From Crotophaga sulcirostris (Eukaryota > Chordata > Aves > Cuculiformes > Crotophagidae): a DNA stretch of 64,000 nt. Under the pieces are notes generated by a model that had not been told where the DNA came from, did no database searches, and saw only the letters and a list, made by a program, of their open reading frames with translations. The DNA is taken from NCBI GenBank assembly GCA_013397455.1, contig VYZB01000036.1:3380954-3444953 (forward strand), written 5' to 3'. Shown piece by piece: positions 11,986 through 24,900 of the stretch; the first letter of the stretch is position 1, and each line of letters begins with the position of its first letter. The position numbers were made by a program, and so were the translations under genes.

Positions 11986-14900
11986 GCCTCTGTGTACTGG
12001 ACATCTCCCCACCATTTTGGGGTTTCTCCCTCCTTTGAAAAGAGAGGAAAGACCGGCAAGGTGGGTATTTCACAGCAGGGGATCTGTGAGACTGCAGATC
12101 CTCCTCCCACCTGCTGAGCAGCAGATGCTGCCTCCAGAGGAGCAGCCTGGATGTGACAGCTAGAGGATCTGATCCTCTTGCCACTTGCACTTGGTTTGCT
12201 TTGGTGCCCTGATGTCTATGGAGGAGAAACTGGAGCCAACTGGGAAAAGGAGCCAGGGAACATATCCATCACTTTCCTAGGATGTGCTGGGGCAGTCTGA
12301 AAACAGCAGCATGTTTCCTGATTACACCTCTGCCTTCATCTGCAGTTTTCTCTGTTGGCCATATTTTCTAACAGGGCAGGCCAGGAATTACTAAACTTCA
12401 GCTCTCCCCATCCTTCTCACTCAACAAGCAAACAAAATGGCCTACAGTTTATTTATAACTCAACCATTTTATAGAGGGATCTGTGTTTATACAGTGACAG
12501 CAAAGATGCAAAGTGAGCAACTGTTCCAAAAAGGCTTCTGTGGAAGCTTCTCAGCATTGTGTGATGCCCTGGAGAGGTTTCTGGTGCTAGCCTGACTCCA
12601 GCTCTCTGACTAATGCTTTCCATAACAATATCACCAAGTGTTAATTAAAAAAGAAACAAATTGTGTTCACTAAGTCATTTTAAATTTGAAAAAAAAGGGC
12701 AAGAGGAAGAAATCCTTTTGTTTTTTAAAAGCACACTGTAATTATATACACTATGTTTCATGTCCTGAAAATGTCTTGAAAAGACAAAAAAGAGAGAAAA
12801 GGACAGGGATAGCCCCTATGCTGATTAATACTTTTCACTGGATATTAATTTGCGGACATTAGCCCCTTTTAATTGAACTTTAGACATATGATTAGACAGA
12901 CAGTAAGCTCTGCTGACCAGAGTATATATAATTAGCAAATAGCAAGGTGAGGTAGAACTGGTTTAATCTCATTTCATCCCTGAGACTTTATCACCATTTG
13001 GCCTAGTTCCCTTTATCCATCCAGAGATAACAACAGCTTTATTTGGCAATGAATTAAAGAACCAAGTAGCTTTGCATTGTAATATAGGTCAAACAAAAAG
13101 AGAACATTTGTTGTTGGGCTGCTTGACAATCAAAATGTTGGGAGATTGTTGGGTGTGAGGGTTAAGTGGCTGCAAAGGATTCAAGAAGATTTTGAGTCTG
13201 TAAAAAATGTAAAATATTTGAAAGATTTTTAACTGGAGTCAGCCAGACGATTTTGTGGTAGTTCATTGTGACATCAGGCAGGAGATCAGAGTTTAAATTC
13301 CAAACCAGCTGGCAAGGACTCAGAGAAATGTGAAGACAGGATGTTTGGCAATTGTCCAGGAGGTTTCCCCTCATGTTAATTTTAAATAACACCTCCTATT
13401 TGACTCAGGAAGAAAAAGCTGGATAAGAAGGAGAGTGAGCCTTGTTTTGCCTTTTTCTGTTTCTGCACAAGTAGTAGCACTGCTAATGCTCATGAAAAAA
13501 GAGAAATAGATTATATTTGAGATCTTTTCCCCCTCCCCATATGATTTTCTCAATAGAAACAGCCTGTAACCTTCAAAAACCATCTAAGCATTAGATTATT
13601 AGATACCTACTGGTTACCCTGATTTTCCTCACAATTTGTTCAATAAGAAGGTCAGAATTGATTGAATAATATCCATGATTTTCCAGATTTGTAAAGTCAT
13701 CTAGCCTTGTGGGGGTAGATGTACTAACTCATTTGATGTTGCATTAGGTTATTTCAGGACATGCTTCATCACATTAAACTTAAAATATCCCAGTGCCTCA
13801 TAAAGCACTTAGGGGGTTTTATCCGAATTTTGAGCTATATCATTCCTTTAAAAGAAAAGGTGCAGGTATTATTCATGAGTAATAGATAAGGCACAGTGCT
13901 GCAACTCCCACCAGTACAAGTTCTTGCAGCCTGCATTTCACATGTGACTGTACTCAGCAATCTACCCCAGACTAGAGTACTGCAAGTGACATTTGGGCTT
14001 TCTAAATATGAGATGCTGTTTACATGCTGTTCTGCAGAAGTGTGTCAGAAAAATAGGGAAGGAGGGACTGTAGGTAAAGTATACTAGGAAGTCTTTTTCT
14101 TTTTATTTTATTGTTAGCTTAAATAAAATTAAATTTCTTTCTGGGGTAGGAAAGGAGGGAAAGGGGAGTAATAGTGTATTATCTTTGATCTATTGCTGGG
14201 ACAATCTCACTAGTGGGGCTTGTACATATGATCATTAAAGACAACTTATCCAATGAGAAAGCACTCTTTGTCTCTCCTTTCCTCAAAGAACTCCTTGGAA
14301 AGAAATCTTCAGCTTGACAGGTAAAACGCTGATCTCTGGCCCAGAGCTTCTCTAGGGAAATTGCATCTTGGACATATGGCTATTTGGAGATTAGTCCTTT
14401 ACTGACTGGCAGCCAGAAAACTACCTTGCGGCCTTACCCAGAGGGGAGGCACTGAGTCCTTCACAGTCTCAAACACTGTCTGGCGCTCAGTGCTTCATGT
14501 GTGGATACAGCCTAAATGTAAGTTTAAACTGCAAGGACAAGCCATAATGGTGATTCTGAGATCATGTGGTAAAACACTAACATTCCCCACATCCACAAGC
14601 ACTAAAGGAAGCAGTATCAGCTGCCAAAGTTACATCTGAACAGCTAAAGACTCACACCTGTGCTATGTGTGCACAAATACAAGTGATTACATGGATGGAA
14701 ATTAGTGGGGCAGTAGGCCGTGTCTTGAGTTGTTGAAGGAGCTGTGTAATGGAGTAGACAATGTTCTTCAGGTATAGCACACGTTGTAAGGAGGCAGCTT
14801 GTCGCTTCATTGAAACCCCTTTAGACCAATTTAGCAGAAAAAAAAATGGGACTACTTAAATCTGCTTTCATGCATCTATGCTTGCTTTTAATAGAGAACT

Positions 14901-15673
14901 AGGCTACAAGAAACTGACAGGATAAGAACAGCAGAAACGAATTTAGGATGGGACTTTAATTTGTAATTGCACTACTGGGACTGCAATACCAACAAAAAAT
15001 AGACAGCTGTGAAATGCACAATGTCAGACAGGAGCAGTAACAGCATTTTTTTGGAATTCAAGGAAGCTCCGTTATTTTGATTCATTTTCCTATTTCAAGA
15101 AATGATGACCTTTAATTTGGCCAGCTCTGATATCTTGGTGACCTCTGATATTTTAGTGTAATCTTTGCTCAAATATATATTTAACTAAAACCTCTTAGGA
15201 ATATATGGAGAGGTATATACAGTTTTATGTCATGAATCTATAACTACAATAATACCAATAAAGCACCTATTCTTTCAGATTTTACTTCTACTGTTGTTTC
15301 TGAGAACTGGGTAGCAAAGTACTATGTATAAGGAGTTTAGTGTCTGTTAGCCTCTGAGAAGTTATTAATCATTATAGCACTAGATTTAAGAATTATATTA
15401 TTCAATCAGAATAAGTAGATAGATTTAGACTGATAGTTTAGATACTACACATACATAATCCAAGGGATTTATGGAGCTTCATACATTGCTGTGTGGAAAT
15501 ATGGTATAAATGCCACTCAGTAAACAACCCATGTTTAGAAAGTTGAACATATAAACATGATGGTAATAGATCCTAACATTTTTCTCCAACAAAGTGATAT
15601 ATTTCTGGTTTACATGTAAATGTCCTCTGTAGATACAGATAAATTTAGGATATCAAAATTCTCAATTACTAAA

Positions 15674-15727
15674 GAGAATCTCTAAAATCTAAATCTCTAG
15701 AATCACACTTGAGAATCTCTAAAATCA
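15674..15727 (+). repeat. Short direct repeat, 37-bp period
   Basis: The 16-mer GAGAATCTCTAAAATC occurs at 15674-15689 and again at 15711-15726. A related AATCTCTAGAATCAC lies between them. This looks like a local tandem duplication followed by point changes. No gene is associated. Confidence 0.8.
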
Positions 15728-18700
15728 CATTTGCTATAAAAAGTTAAGAAAAGTGTCTGACAATTTGAATTTCTAGGTTCTTTCGCTTTGAGCTTACCAG
15801 ACAACATGAACAGAACTACTGCGTCTGTTCATGCAAGAATAGAATTTGAAATATGACTTTAAGAAGAAATGTAAACAGAAAGAGATTAATTATGCAGATA
15901 TATAGTCATTATGAAATGCAAGAATTGGCCCTTCCAAACACATCTCCTATTTTTAAGTTAAAATCATTTTGCACAATTTTTATCTCTCCCTTTTGCTAAT
16001 ATTCAGGTAAACTAATGATATTTCCATGAAATATGTAGTGTTCAAGAATAGAACAAAATATATTTCACGACATAAGAATTATCTAACTTTAGGGATGAGG
16101 TTCAGCTTCCAGATTAAGAGACAATTTAGGTCATTTGAGATGCTTTACAGCATCACACTGTGCTTCCGGTTTCTCCTCCTGTAAGTCCTATAAGAAATAG
16201 ATCATGAATCTAATTCTTGCAGTTCATTTATGAGATGACATAGATTTTAAAATGAAGCAGTTTTTAAGATTTCTTGCATAGGAAAAGTTGTCTACTTCTG
16301 TTTTTCCTTTCTCTATATATGATTTTTAAGTGGATGACTAAGTTTTAGCCTCCTGTTTTTGCATAGTACGAGAACAAGAGAGGGATGTAACACATCTACC
16401 CTTCTGAATTCAGCATTTGTTCTTGTAAGTCTGTTCACAGTGCAGGTCTGTAGCTTCGTGCTCTAATCCTGTCTGCAGGGACACACAGCCTCAGTCCAGC
16501 CAGACATTGTGGTGTCCATGGTCCGCCTCCTGGCTCTGTTCCCTGCTCCTAAAACTGAAGCTCTGAACTGTCTCCAAAATAGGGCTGGGTCTCTGCAGTG
16601 CAATTTAGAGCTACGGGTTTTTTTCCCTAGAATTATTCCCACAGACCTATTTGTTATGAATGAGCCTCAAAACACTGTAGGTTTCTACATAATTCTTCAG
16701 ATGACTCAAAAGAAAGCTTATTTTATGAGGAAATAGATGTAATTTTACTTCAGTTAAGATGCGGGAGGGACAAGGTAAAGTGGTACTATATAAAGGGCAT
16801 ACAGCTATTTGATGAGGAATTTTGAAATTATATTTAAAACAAAGTGACATAAAGGCCTTGTCAGGAAATGTATGTTTAACTGGATATCTTAAGGTGGCTA
16901 CCACCTAGACTTTTAGAAATGGCTGGTAATTTTGCATGCCTTCTTTTTGGTGTTCAGGTGCCAAATCTTAAATTGGGCTCTGGAAAACCTTTAACATTTT
17001 CAAAACTGTATGTAAAAGACTATTCTCAATATTTTTTTAGTTCATATAATGCTCCAAATTGTCCCTATACATTGTTGTGCATCAGCACTTCACAGATGGT
17101 CAAAATCTGCCTACGTTACTTGCGCATTTTGTTTGCAGGATGAATGCATGTCATTATAGGGTACAGGGGCATTGCTGAGTGGCTCTTCCTATCAGCATTA
17201 AATTGATTCAGATCTATGAGTGGTGTTATTGTTCATGCTACTCATATGTATATCCTAAAAAAGAAATAAAAGGAAAAAAATAATATAAAAAATGTTAAAG
17301 GATAATATGATGCATAAAGATATCAGTCAACATTGTAGAAAGGAATATAATAGTGGACCTGAGTAGTAAATGTTGTTCGTTTTTTCTAGGTAAACCTCTA
17401 CCATTTGCCATCCTTTTGATCATAAAGTTCACTAATTCCAGCAACCACTCTTGGAGACAATGCTGCGCTCTGAAATACATCACAGCATTTGAAGATGTTC
17501 AGCATAGATAATTAGCAGGTGACCTTTAAAGCTACCACTAAAACTCTTCTAATTTATTTAAAAATAAAAAATAATATCACATGTGTAAGTCATCCATGCA
17601 TCAAAATCAATCATCTAAAGTAAATTCCAGTTCACCTTTAAGTATCAAAAGCTTCAAGCCTATTTACAGCTTGGATTTACTAATACTTAGAGAAAAATAT
17701 AGTTTACCAGACCCTGTCTGAAGTTGCAAATCACATAATACAATGTTTGCCTTCTAAATGTCATCTTGAAGGAAGCTTCTCTGGCAGAGCAGAGTATAGT
17801 GTGGTCATTGAATCCAATTTTTCAAGAATTTTTGGGAAACTGAACAGAGAAAGAGGTTCAGTGCATTCATTCTCATTTTAAAAAACACATTTTGGTAAAT
17901 GCTTGTTTGTCTTCCTTTTAACCACAACTTTTGGCATGACTAAATTCCCTGAAGAATTATTTATGTTGGTTGCACTACCTGTATCGTCTTCATTATTTAA
18001 GATCCACAATACACTGAGGAAAAGAAATCGGGTTTTATTACCTGTTTTTCAATCAGTGCTTTAGTTTTATATATTTTCTGCTTCAGTAAATTGTACTAAA
18101 AGTACAAAAGTGAATGTAATAATCAGGTAGCTTCTTTTAAAAAATAAAAATAGCTAAAAAAAAGCATTGCATCAGGATATTCTTCCTCTTTTCCCCTCAT
18201 ACCTTTTGAAAGAGTCACAATACAAATATGAAAACTCAAAATCATGGACTTGTTTTTATAAACCCTAAACAACTCAACAAACAGTTCAATTTATTGTGCC
18301 GACAACTTAATTGTTAAAGACCTAAAGGGAGTTTGAATATCTTAAGCTAGAAGACAATCTTTCTCATATGAGAGTTTACATACTTTGAAGCCAGAGAAGA
18401 TAGGAGATGTTGTAAATCAATATAAGTTTGCTGATAAAGGCATTTTTATAAAGGTAGATCCTATGCCAGAGAAGAACAAATAAAATTAAATTGTCCATGC
18501 TCCTTATTAATGTCACCTGGATCTAATATCTTCAGTTTCCTTCACACTACCTGGATCTCAGATAAGAATACGAAGCAGTTCTTTATAGTTGTGATACAAA
18601 AAGGAGATGGCAGAGAAAAACAAAGCTTAGCTAGAAACTGTGTAATTTTATATTACTTTATTTTATTCTGGTTCATATCATATTGAGCTATGACATATAT

Positions 18701-18905
18701 TTGTATCTATAGGAGAGTGAGAGTCAAGTTAATTATTTGTGTTGTTGTGTCTCAAATATTTTTAATTTTAAGTGATTACAAATACTTGGAATACAGTGTT
18801 AAATATAAGACTAAACTACAACAAGTGTGACATGAATGCAGCTGGTTGAATATGGCATGGGCATGGATTGGTTAATGTTATTAGTGGTGTTAATGTGATT
18901 CTACT
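15728..18905. other. Noncoding DNA, nothing recognised
   Basis: AT-rich sequence. Short frames of 62-85 codons at 16509-17483 lack domains and overlap on opposite strands. Confidence 0.6.
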
Positions 18906-18990
18906 CGGTCCTGGTCAAAAGCCCTGCGGAATGGACTGAAGTCCCCACTTGACTTTGGGAGACTCAATCAGTCCTTACAGTGACCGTGCT
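18906..18990 (+). repeat. Possible ancient amniote repeat remnant (L3/CR1-like)
   Basis: GGTCCTGGTCAAAAGCCC, then GGACTGAAGT, then CTTGACTTTGGGA and CAGTCCTTACAGTGA resemble, in order, the self-complementary 'tcaatggga ... gacttcaatggg' segment found in old L3/CR1-type repeats of reptiles and birds. The match is degenerate and from memory, so it is tentative. Confidence 0.33.
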
Positions 18991-21900
18991 GGGTCCTGAG
19001 CACTTTCACATACTGCTCTGCAAAGGATGTTCCCTCAGGGCTGGAAATTGGTGCTTTGCATAGCTTGCACAGTACAGGCTGGGCTGTGCATTTCACACGT
19101 GCTTGACTTTGATCTGAACAGCAACAGAATTACTCATCACTCTGAAGGTAAGCAGACTCCAAGCCCTTTGCTTGGATCTCCCCTGTGGGCACTTACTGGA
19201 AGGTCAGTTTGAGTTTAGTCAGGATCTCCTTGTTTATCCACTTTTACTTGATTTCCTGTGTGGATATGGATGGTTCTTGAGCTTTGAGGAAGTGATCCTT
19301 GAAAATAACCAGCTCTCATGGAGCCCACGTTTCTCCAGCACCACCTGTCACAGGATTCTTCCAGGAAGATCCACGAACATGCAAAAGTCTGCTCTCTCAA
19401 AGCCACAAATCGAAGTGAATCATTGTAGTAGATAACCACTTTTCTTTTTTCTAAAAACCCATTATAAATAGCCAAAGCTATTCTACGAGAATAGACCTAT
19501 AACTGAAGCTTGTATAGACTCAGAACTACTCTAAGCTATTCTGGCTGCTATCAGGCACCAAGGTTTGTTTTATCTAGGCAAAAGCAGCAAGTCTCTAGGT
19601 TATGAGAAGGCTTCTTTTCCATAGTAAGAGGTTTTTGATGTCTTTAATCCTCTGCATTCTGAAAGGCGGGTGATGACATGGTTAAAATATTGTCTGTGTT
19701 ATCATGTGAAGTACTTGCTTTGCAGACACTGGAAATCCCGATGGTTTGTGGAAAACATGAGCATATACTCACTTACATGAATAGCTATTCTGCCAGAGTA
19801 TATGTAGAACAGTTTTTCTACAGTTTTCTTGCAAAATGTAGATAATGAAGATATTTCTTTCTACAGTATTATTGTTTGAGGTGTCTTTATCTCTATAATA
19901 TATCATAGAAGGAATTACTTGTCACTCTTATTTTTTATCATAGTTATCATCGTGACTTAGTGACATGGTTGATAGGAGACATCTAGAAAAAATAGATTTC
20001 CTTACCTTACTAACAATTAATGATATACTAGATGAACATACAATAATCCTAAACACTAACACAGTATCTGCTGGGACTTCTTGAACTCCTGTGCTTACAT
20101 TATATACTGGGTTTTACTAAATACTTAGGAAAAAGTATGTGTTGTACTTAGAGGTGATGTTTGGATGTTTAGCATTCAGTAAATTGTAACTACCACTTCA
20201 CTGTTTTAACTGAATGATTTGATGCAATATAAACTTGTGCCAAATAAGAAAAAAATATTTCAACACAGAGCTCTAAGATTTAGGAAAAGTGTATTCAAAT
20301 GTTTCATACTTAAACCTTTCCTCCCACCACCCCAGCAATGTCAACTTAATTTCCTTTCAGAGAACCAACATTTCTGGTTCATGAAGTGCCAAACACATTC
20401 TCAGTCCTAAACAAGTTCTGAAATACATGACACAAATGTAAGCAGTAAGAATAATACCCATAAAAACAAATGAGAAGGGTGTTAATCAAAACCTCAGCAT
20501 ACATTTCAGCATCTAAGAGTCTTCTTAGGAATTAAATTTGCAAAACAAATTCTCTAGTCTCAGTTTTCAGCAGAGTTAATTATCAACTAACAGACCAATG
20601 TCTCACCACATGCAAAACATTAGGAAAGACGAAAAACAACATTTATGATTTAGATTAAATATCATGCCTCATGATAAGATGGTTATATCTTGTGGAAATA
20701 ACAATTTACAATGCACTTTTTTCGGCTATATCAATATCAGCTGTATTTTTTAGTTTTGGTCTTTTGCTGTTTAGCAAAAGAAAAAATTTATCAAAGATAT
20801 TCAGAAAGAAATTTGTACTTCACTCTATGCTGTATATTTTCAGCATAAAACCTCAAGACCAATTGTACTGGCTCAAACCAGAGGGCTGTTTATGATCCCG
20901 TATCTCTAAAGTAAGCTAATTATGGATACTCAAGAGCAACATACAAAACTGTGCAAGTACACAGGAGTCTATTCCTTTTATACTCCAGGCAACTATGGCT
21001 TGAGAGCTTCCTGTGCTGGTGATTGCTTGAGCATCATCATCTTCAATTGACACCAGTAAATCTGTTGCCATGAATGTGCAATTCTTTTTTTCTGAATTCC
21101 CTTGTAATTTTCACCTTATGAACATCCTTTGGCCAGATAATTCATAATTTCATTATGAATTGGATGGAAAAAGTCTTTTCATTGTATTAAAATTTTCAGC
21201 CTGATGATATTATTGAATGCACTTACTACTGAGGGAAAAATGGTGTATGCTTGTATCCTACTCATTCTTTCACTTCATAGTCTTAATTATCTTTTTACTA
21301 AGTTGAAAAACTCTAGCTTATTTGTCTTCCATTCATAAGAAAGATTCTCATGCATTTGAAAAAGAGATTGGTTATTTTTAGTTCAGCAAGTTGCTCATTA
21401 AAATAATTTCAGTCTGACATTATAAGATTTTACATCTGATCTACTAGTTTTTCTTCTTATTTTGTTACTTTTTTAATACTGACACAATTTATAATTTCTA
21501 AACAATCTTCTTTTTAGTAGCATCTGTTAATTTACCATTAAACTGCACTGATTTTTGTGTTTGTTCTTTACATTTCAAAGAAAAGTTAGAGGTTTGTTTT
21601 TTTTATTCAGGTATATGCATGTAAACAGAACCACTGGTATGTTAACTGTAAGCAGTCTAAGTTTCACTCTTTTAGCTGTTATTTTTGTTGTCTTTGTAAG
21701 TAGCATTCTCATTTTAAAATAATTTTCATTTTTGGAAGGGAAACAATACTATGTGCATTTCTATATGATGTTTTCGTCCAACCAAGATAATGAATTTTAC
21801 ACCTTATACTCACTATGACAGAGTGGTTCTTTAATAGTTACATCTACAACTGTGCCCCTGCATTGCCTAGAACAAAATCAAGGATTAATTCTGTTCTTAT

Positions 21901-24900
21901 AAGTTTTCTGAGTAATTTCTCCAAGTAATAACTGGTTTTGTTATTCAAAAACATAGTCCCTGCACTGTGTCTCTAAATGACATTTTTCTTGTTTACTTGG
22001 GTAAACGACCAACCTCGAAGACCAAATTTATTACTGCTATTCCTTTACAGCTTCACTAAACCCCCTTGATATCTTGTGATCATAAGTGCTATCTTAGTCA
22101 GACTGATGGTTGTTTCATTCTCAGAACACTTCTTATTTGAGCACAGAAGTTCAATTACTTCAAACTGGGTGGTACACTTTCACAGTATTAAACTATAGAC
22201 TTCAACTAATTTGTCCTCTTTTTTCAAATATATACTATCCTCTAGACTGGTGTAAAAAAAGAATCAGATATATGTTCATGTCAACTGATCTATAACATAC
22301 ATGGAATCCCCCTGTAAAGGGCAATCCCAGTCTGGGTCACAACATGCATAGTTACTTTGAAGGTCATACTTCTGATGATTCTCCAGACAGAGCTGCCTTC
22401 CAATGCTTAAAGAACCTGGAAAGGGTAAGTCTAATGCTGTGTTTCCCCACCTGATGAACTTCCTATAGAAGGCTGTTCAAAGGCCAGTACAAGCAGAAGT
22501 AGTTCTTCAACCATGATTTCTTGGAGACAACATATAGTTTGTTAGTTCTCTAAAGCACCAACCATGACACACTGAGTTTCCACGTGATATAACAATAGTT
22601 TTTGGTGTTTGCTTCTGTCTTTATTTAATAAATAATGTAATTAGTTCATTAAAGGATCAAACATACACTTTTGATATCCCACACAGTTATCTGTAATACA
22701 TTTAGAAACACAGGGTCCAGAGACATTTTCTCCCTTGTGCATATGGAAAAGCACATCTCATCCTGTCTTACAATCTACATTAAAAGTTTACAGAATATGT
22801 AAGAGTTTTTTTATGTTAAAAGCTAGTTGCTTTATGGGAGCAGAAAGAGGGATTGTTTGGTCATACAGAGAAACAGAAACTAAGAGTCTTACCCAGCATC
22901 CCAGTAGTTTCTAGCTCCCTTCCCTACCCTCTGCCCCTCCCTCCTCAACTCCTTGCCTCATTTCCTTCAAAGGATTTGACCTACAGCGCTGTAATGGAAG
23001 AAAAGCAGAAGAGTAGTGCTCCACCAGCACAAATCTTGTGGCCATTATTATGTTATATAAAAAATGTTTTACGAAAGTGAAACCAAAGCAATCCAATTTC
23101 TTAGTCTTCTCTCTCTGTAACTTCTTTCTCAGCATTTAGAATCATGTTGAAAAAAATGGACCTTCCTGACTCATGAATGCCAGTTTCCAGGCACACCCAT
23201 GAATTTCTAAAGTCTCATTTGTATGCTAGACAAATTACCTGATTTGAGATAATCACGTCTAACTTTCAGTGTTGTTCAGCGAGCCAGACTGAATCTGGAG
23301 TCACCTGAAGTTAAATCATTGTAAATAACTCAAGAAAAGTATCAAGTGACTCTCGCTTAAGTGAAGCTAGAACACATAATGTCAATTTCATCTATAATGC
23401 ACATAATTATAAGCATTCCAGAAGACCAGTTTTTTTCTATTTGCATTTTAACATACAGAAAAAAATGGAACATGGTTCTATATATAACTTCCAATTGGAT
23501 GCTATATTTTTAGTAGTATCTGCATCTATTTAGGCAGGATCTTTTATTGTTATCATTTGGTTTACTTCTTCTACTGTCTCTTTTTGTGAGGTTCTGCATC
23601 ACTCCTGGCAAGACTAAAGCATACAAGTCATATTGCATGGTTGGTTTTCAGAGTTATTTTTTAAATTGTTTGTATCATTTCTGTTCTTCATTGGCTGCTC
23701 ATACTTTTGAAAAGCAGCAGCTGCTCAGTGTCGCAAAAGCCTAATTTAAAAACACAGTTGCACTGGAATGCTGGTTTGGCTGGTTGGTGCTCCAGCCAGA
23801 ATTCTGGTTATTTACTGACAGCTGAGGTGACTCGAGTCCATCCCACATGAAAGGGGTCTTCTCATATTTCCTAGAGAAGAGAATTTAGCATGTATGTGCA
23901 CATGTCTTTAGTGGTTCTCTTCTGAAAAAAAGAGAACTTATGTTGGGTCAGACAACAGTATGCAGACTACACAAATGTATTATTTATGAATGGAGCTCAG
24001 GATGGGCTCTGGTAAGCATATAGGAAAAAATGTTCCAGGCCATTAGCACCTTACATGCCTATCACAGACCTGACCATACCAATGGGAGCTGCAAACAATA
24101 GATGTAAAAATGAAAAAACAGATAGATGTAGTTTTCAAGTTTGTCATACGTGTGCTTCCAAAATATTTCCTCACTCTGCTAAATAATCCACTCCAAGCCA
24201 ATGGAATTTGCTCACATGGCAAAAAGAATCTGAATGTTTTCCCAAACTACTTGTCTTTTTTAGTCTCCAAATTGCATCATGCGTAAGTAATGCCTTACAT
24301 GCCTTTCCCCATTCCTCACCCCACACTGGATTTCACAACCCATGAAGACAAAATCTCTTTGGCTCCCCTCTTCTCCCCAGGGTTGACATCCCAGGAGTGA
24401 AAGAAAATGTACCACTCTGAAGAACATCCATATCTGATTTCATGAATTTGGATGTCTGGATTCCTCCTTCTGTATCAGATATGTGAAAAGACTCACCTCA
24501 ATTGAAGAGCAATGAGTTTATGGCAATTTGTTGCCATGTTGAAGATCAGAATGGCTGAAATTTCAAGATTCATGTTTTCTACTAGAATTAATAAGATCTA
24601 TAATCATAACCTATCCTAAATGTGATGATTTCCATAGCAAAATTGTATAGTTTGTTGATAAACCTTTAAAATGTATAGACATAGGCTAGATCCAGTAGAA
24701 TTCTTAGCACTGTTTTAAAAGTAAATATGAAATGGAAAACTATGTCTACTATTAACCCTAGTGATGAGTCTTCAAATGTCAGTGACCAATCAGAAGGCTT
24801 ACAATATCATTGAGGCACCATTAATAAATACGCAGTAAAAATGCAAAGCCTTTTAAACTCCTCAGAGCATCTGAAAGACAAGGACACTTCCCTTCATAGT

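Larger units (their letters stand above)
8863..15673. other. Noncoding DNA with low-complexity patches
   Basis: No gene was recognised in this 6.8-kb stretch. It contains a CA/TA-rich patch, a pyrimidine-rich tract, and a stretch at 12815-13100 with many TAAT/ATTA cores that could be a regulatory element but is not called as one here. Antisense frames of 101-114 codons near 9707-10036, 10866-11352 and 11846-12190 have no recognisable domains. The last is the complement of the pyrimidine-rich tract, which explains its Arg/Glu/Lys richness. Confidence 0.6.

Noticed and set aside
11846..12190. 114-codon Arg/Glu-rich minus frame.
   Set aside because: It is opposite a pyrimidine-rich tract and has no domain. 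The Arg/Glu/Lys content follows from GA-rich codons.
22391..22430. GCTGCCTTCCAATGCTTAAA followed by a CTGGAAAGG block, reminiscent of an internal CR1 segment and ending next to a GTAAGT donor-like site.
   Set aside because: About 40 bp is too short and too isolated to call either a CR1 copy or an exon boundary.
22855..22910. GAGAAACAGAAACTAAGAGT-type sequence as a possible antisense MIR fragment.
   Set aside because: Only scattered words match and the spacing is wrong, so it is less convincing than the fragments listed as features.
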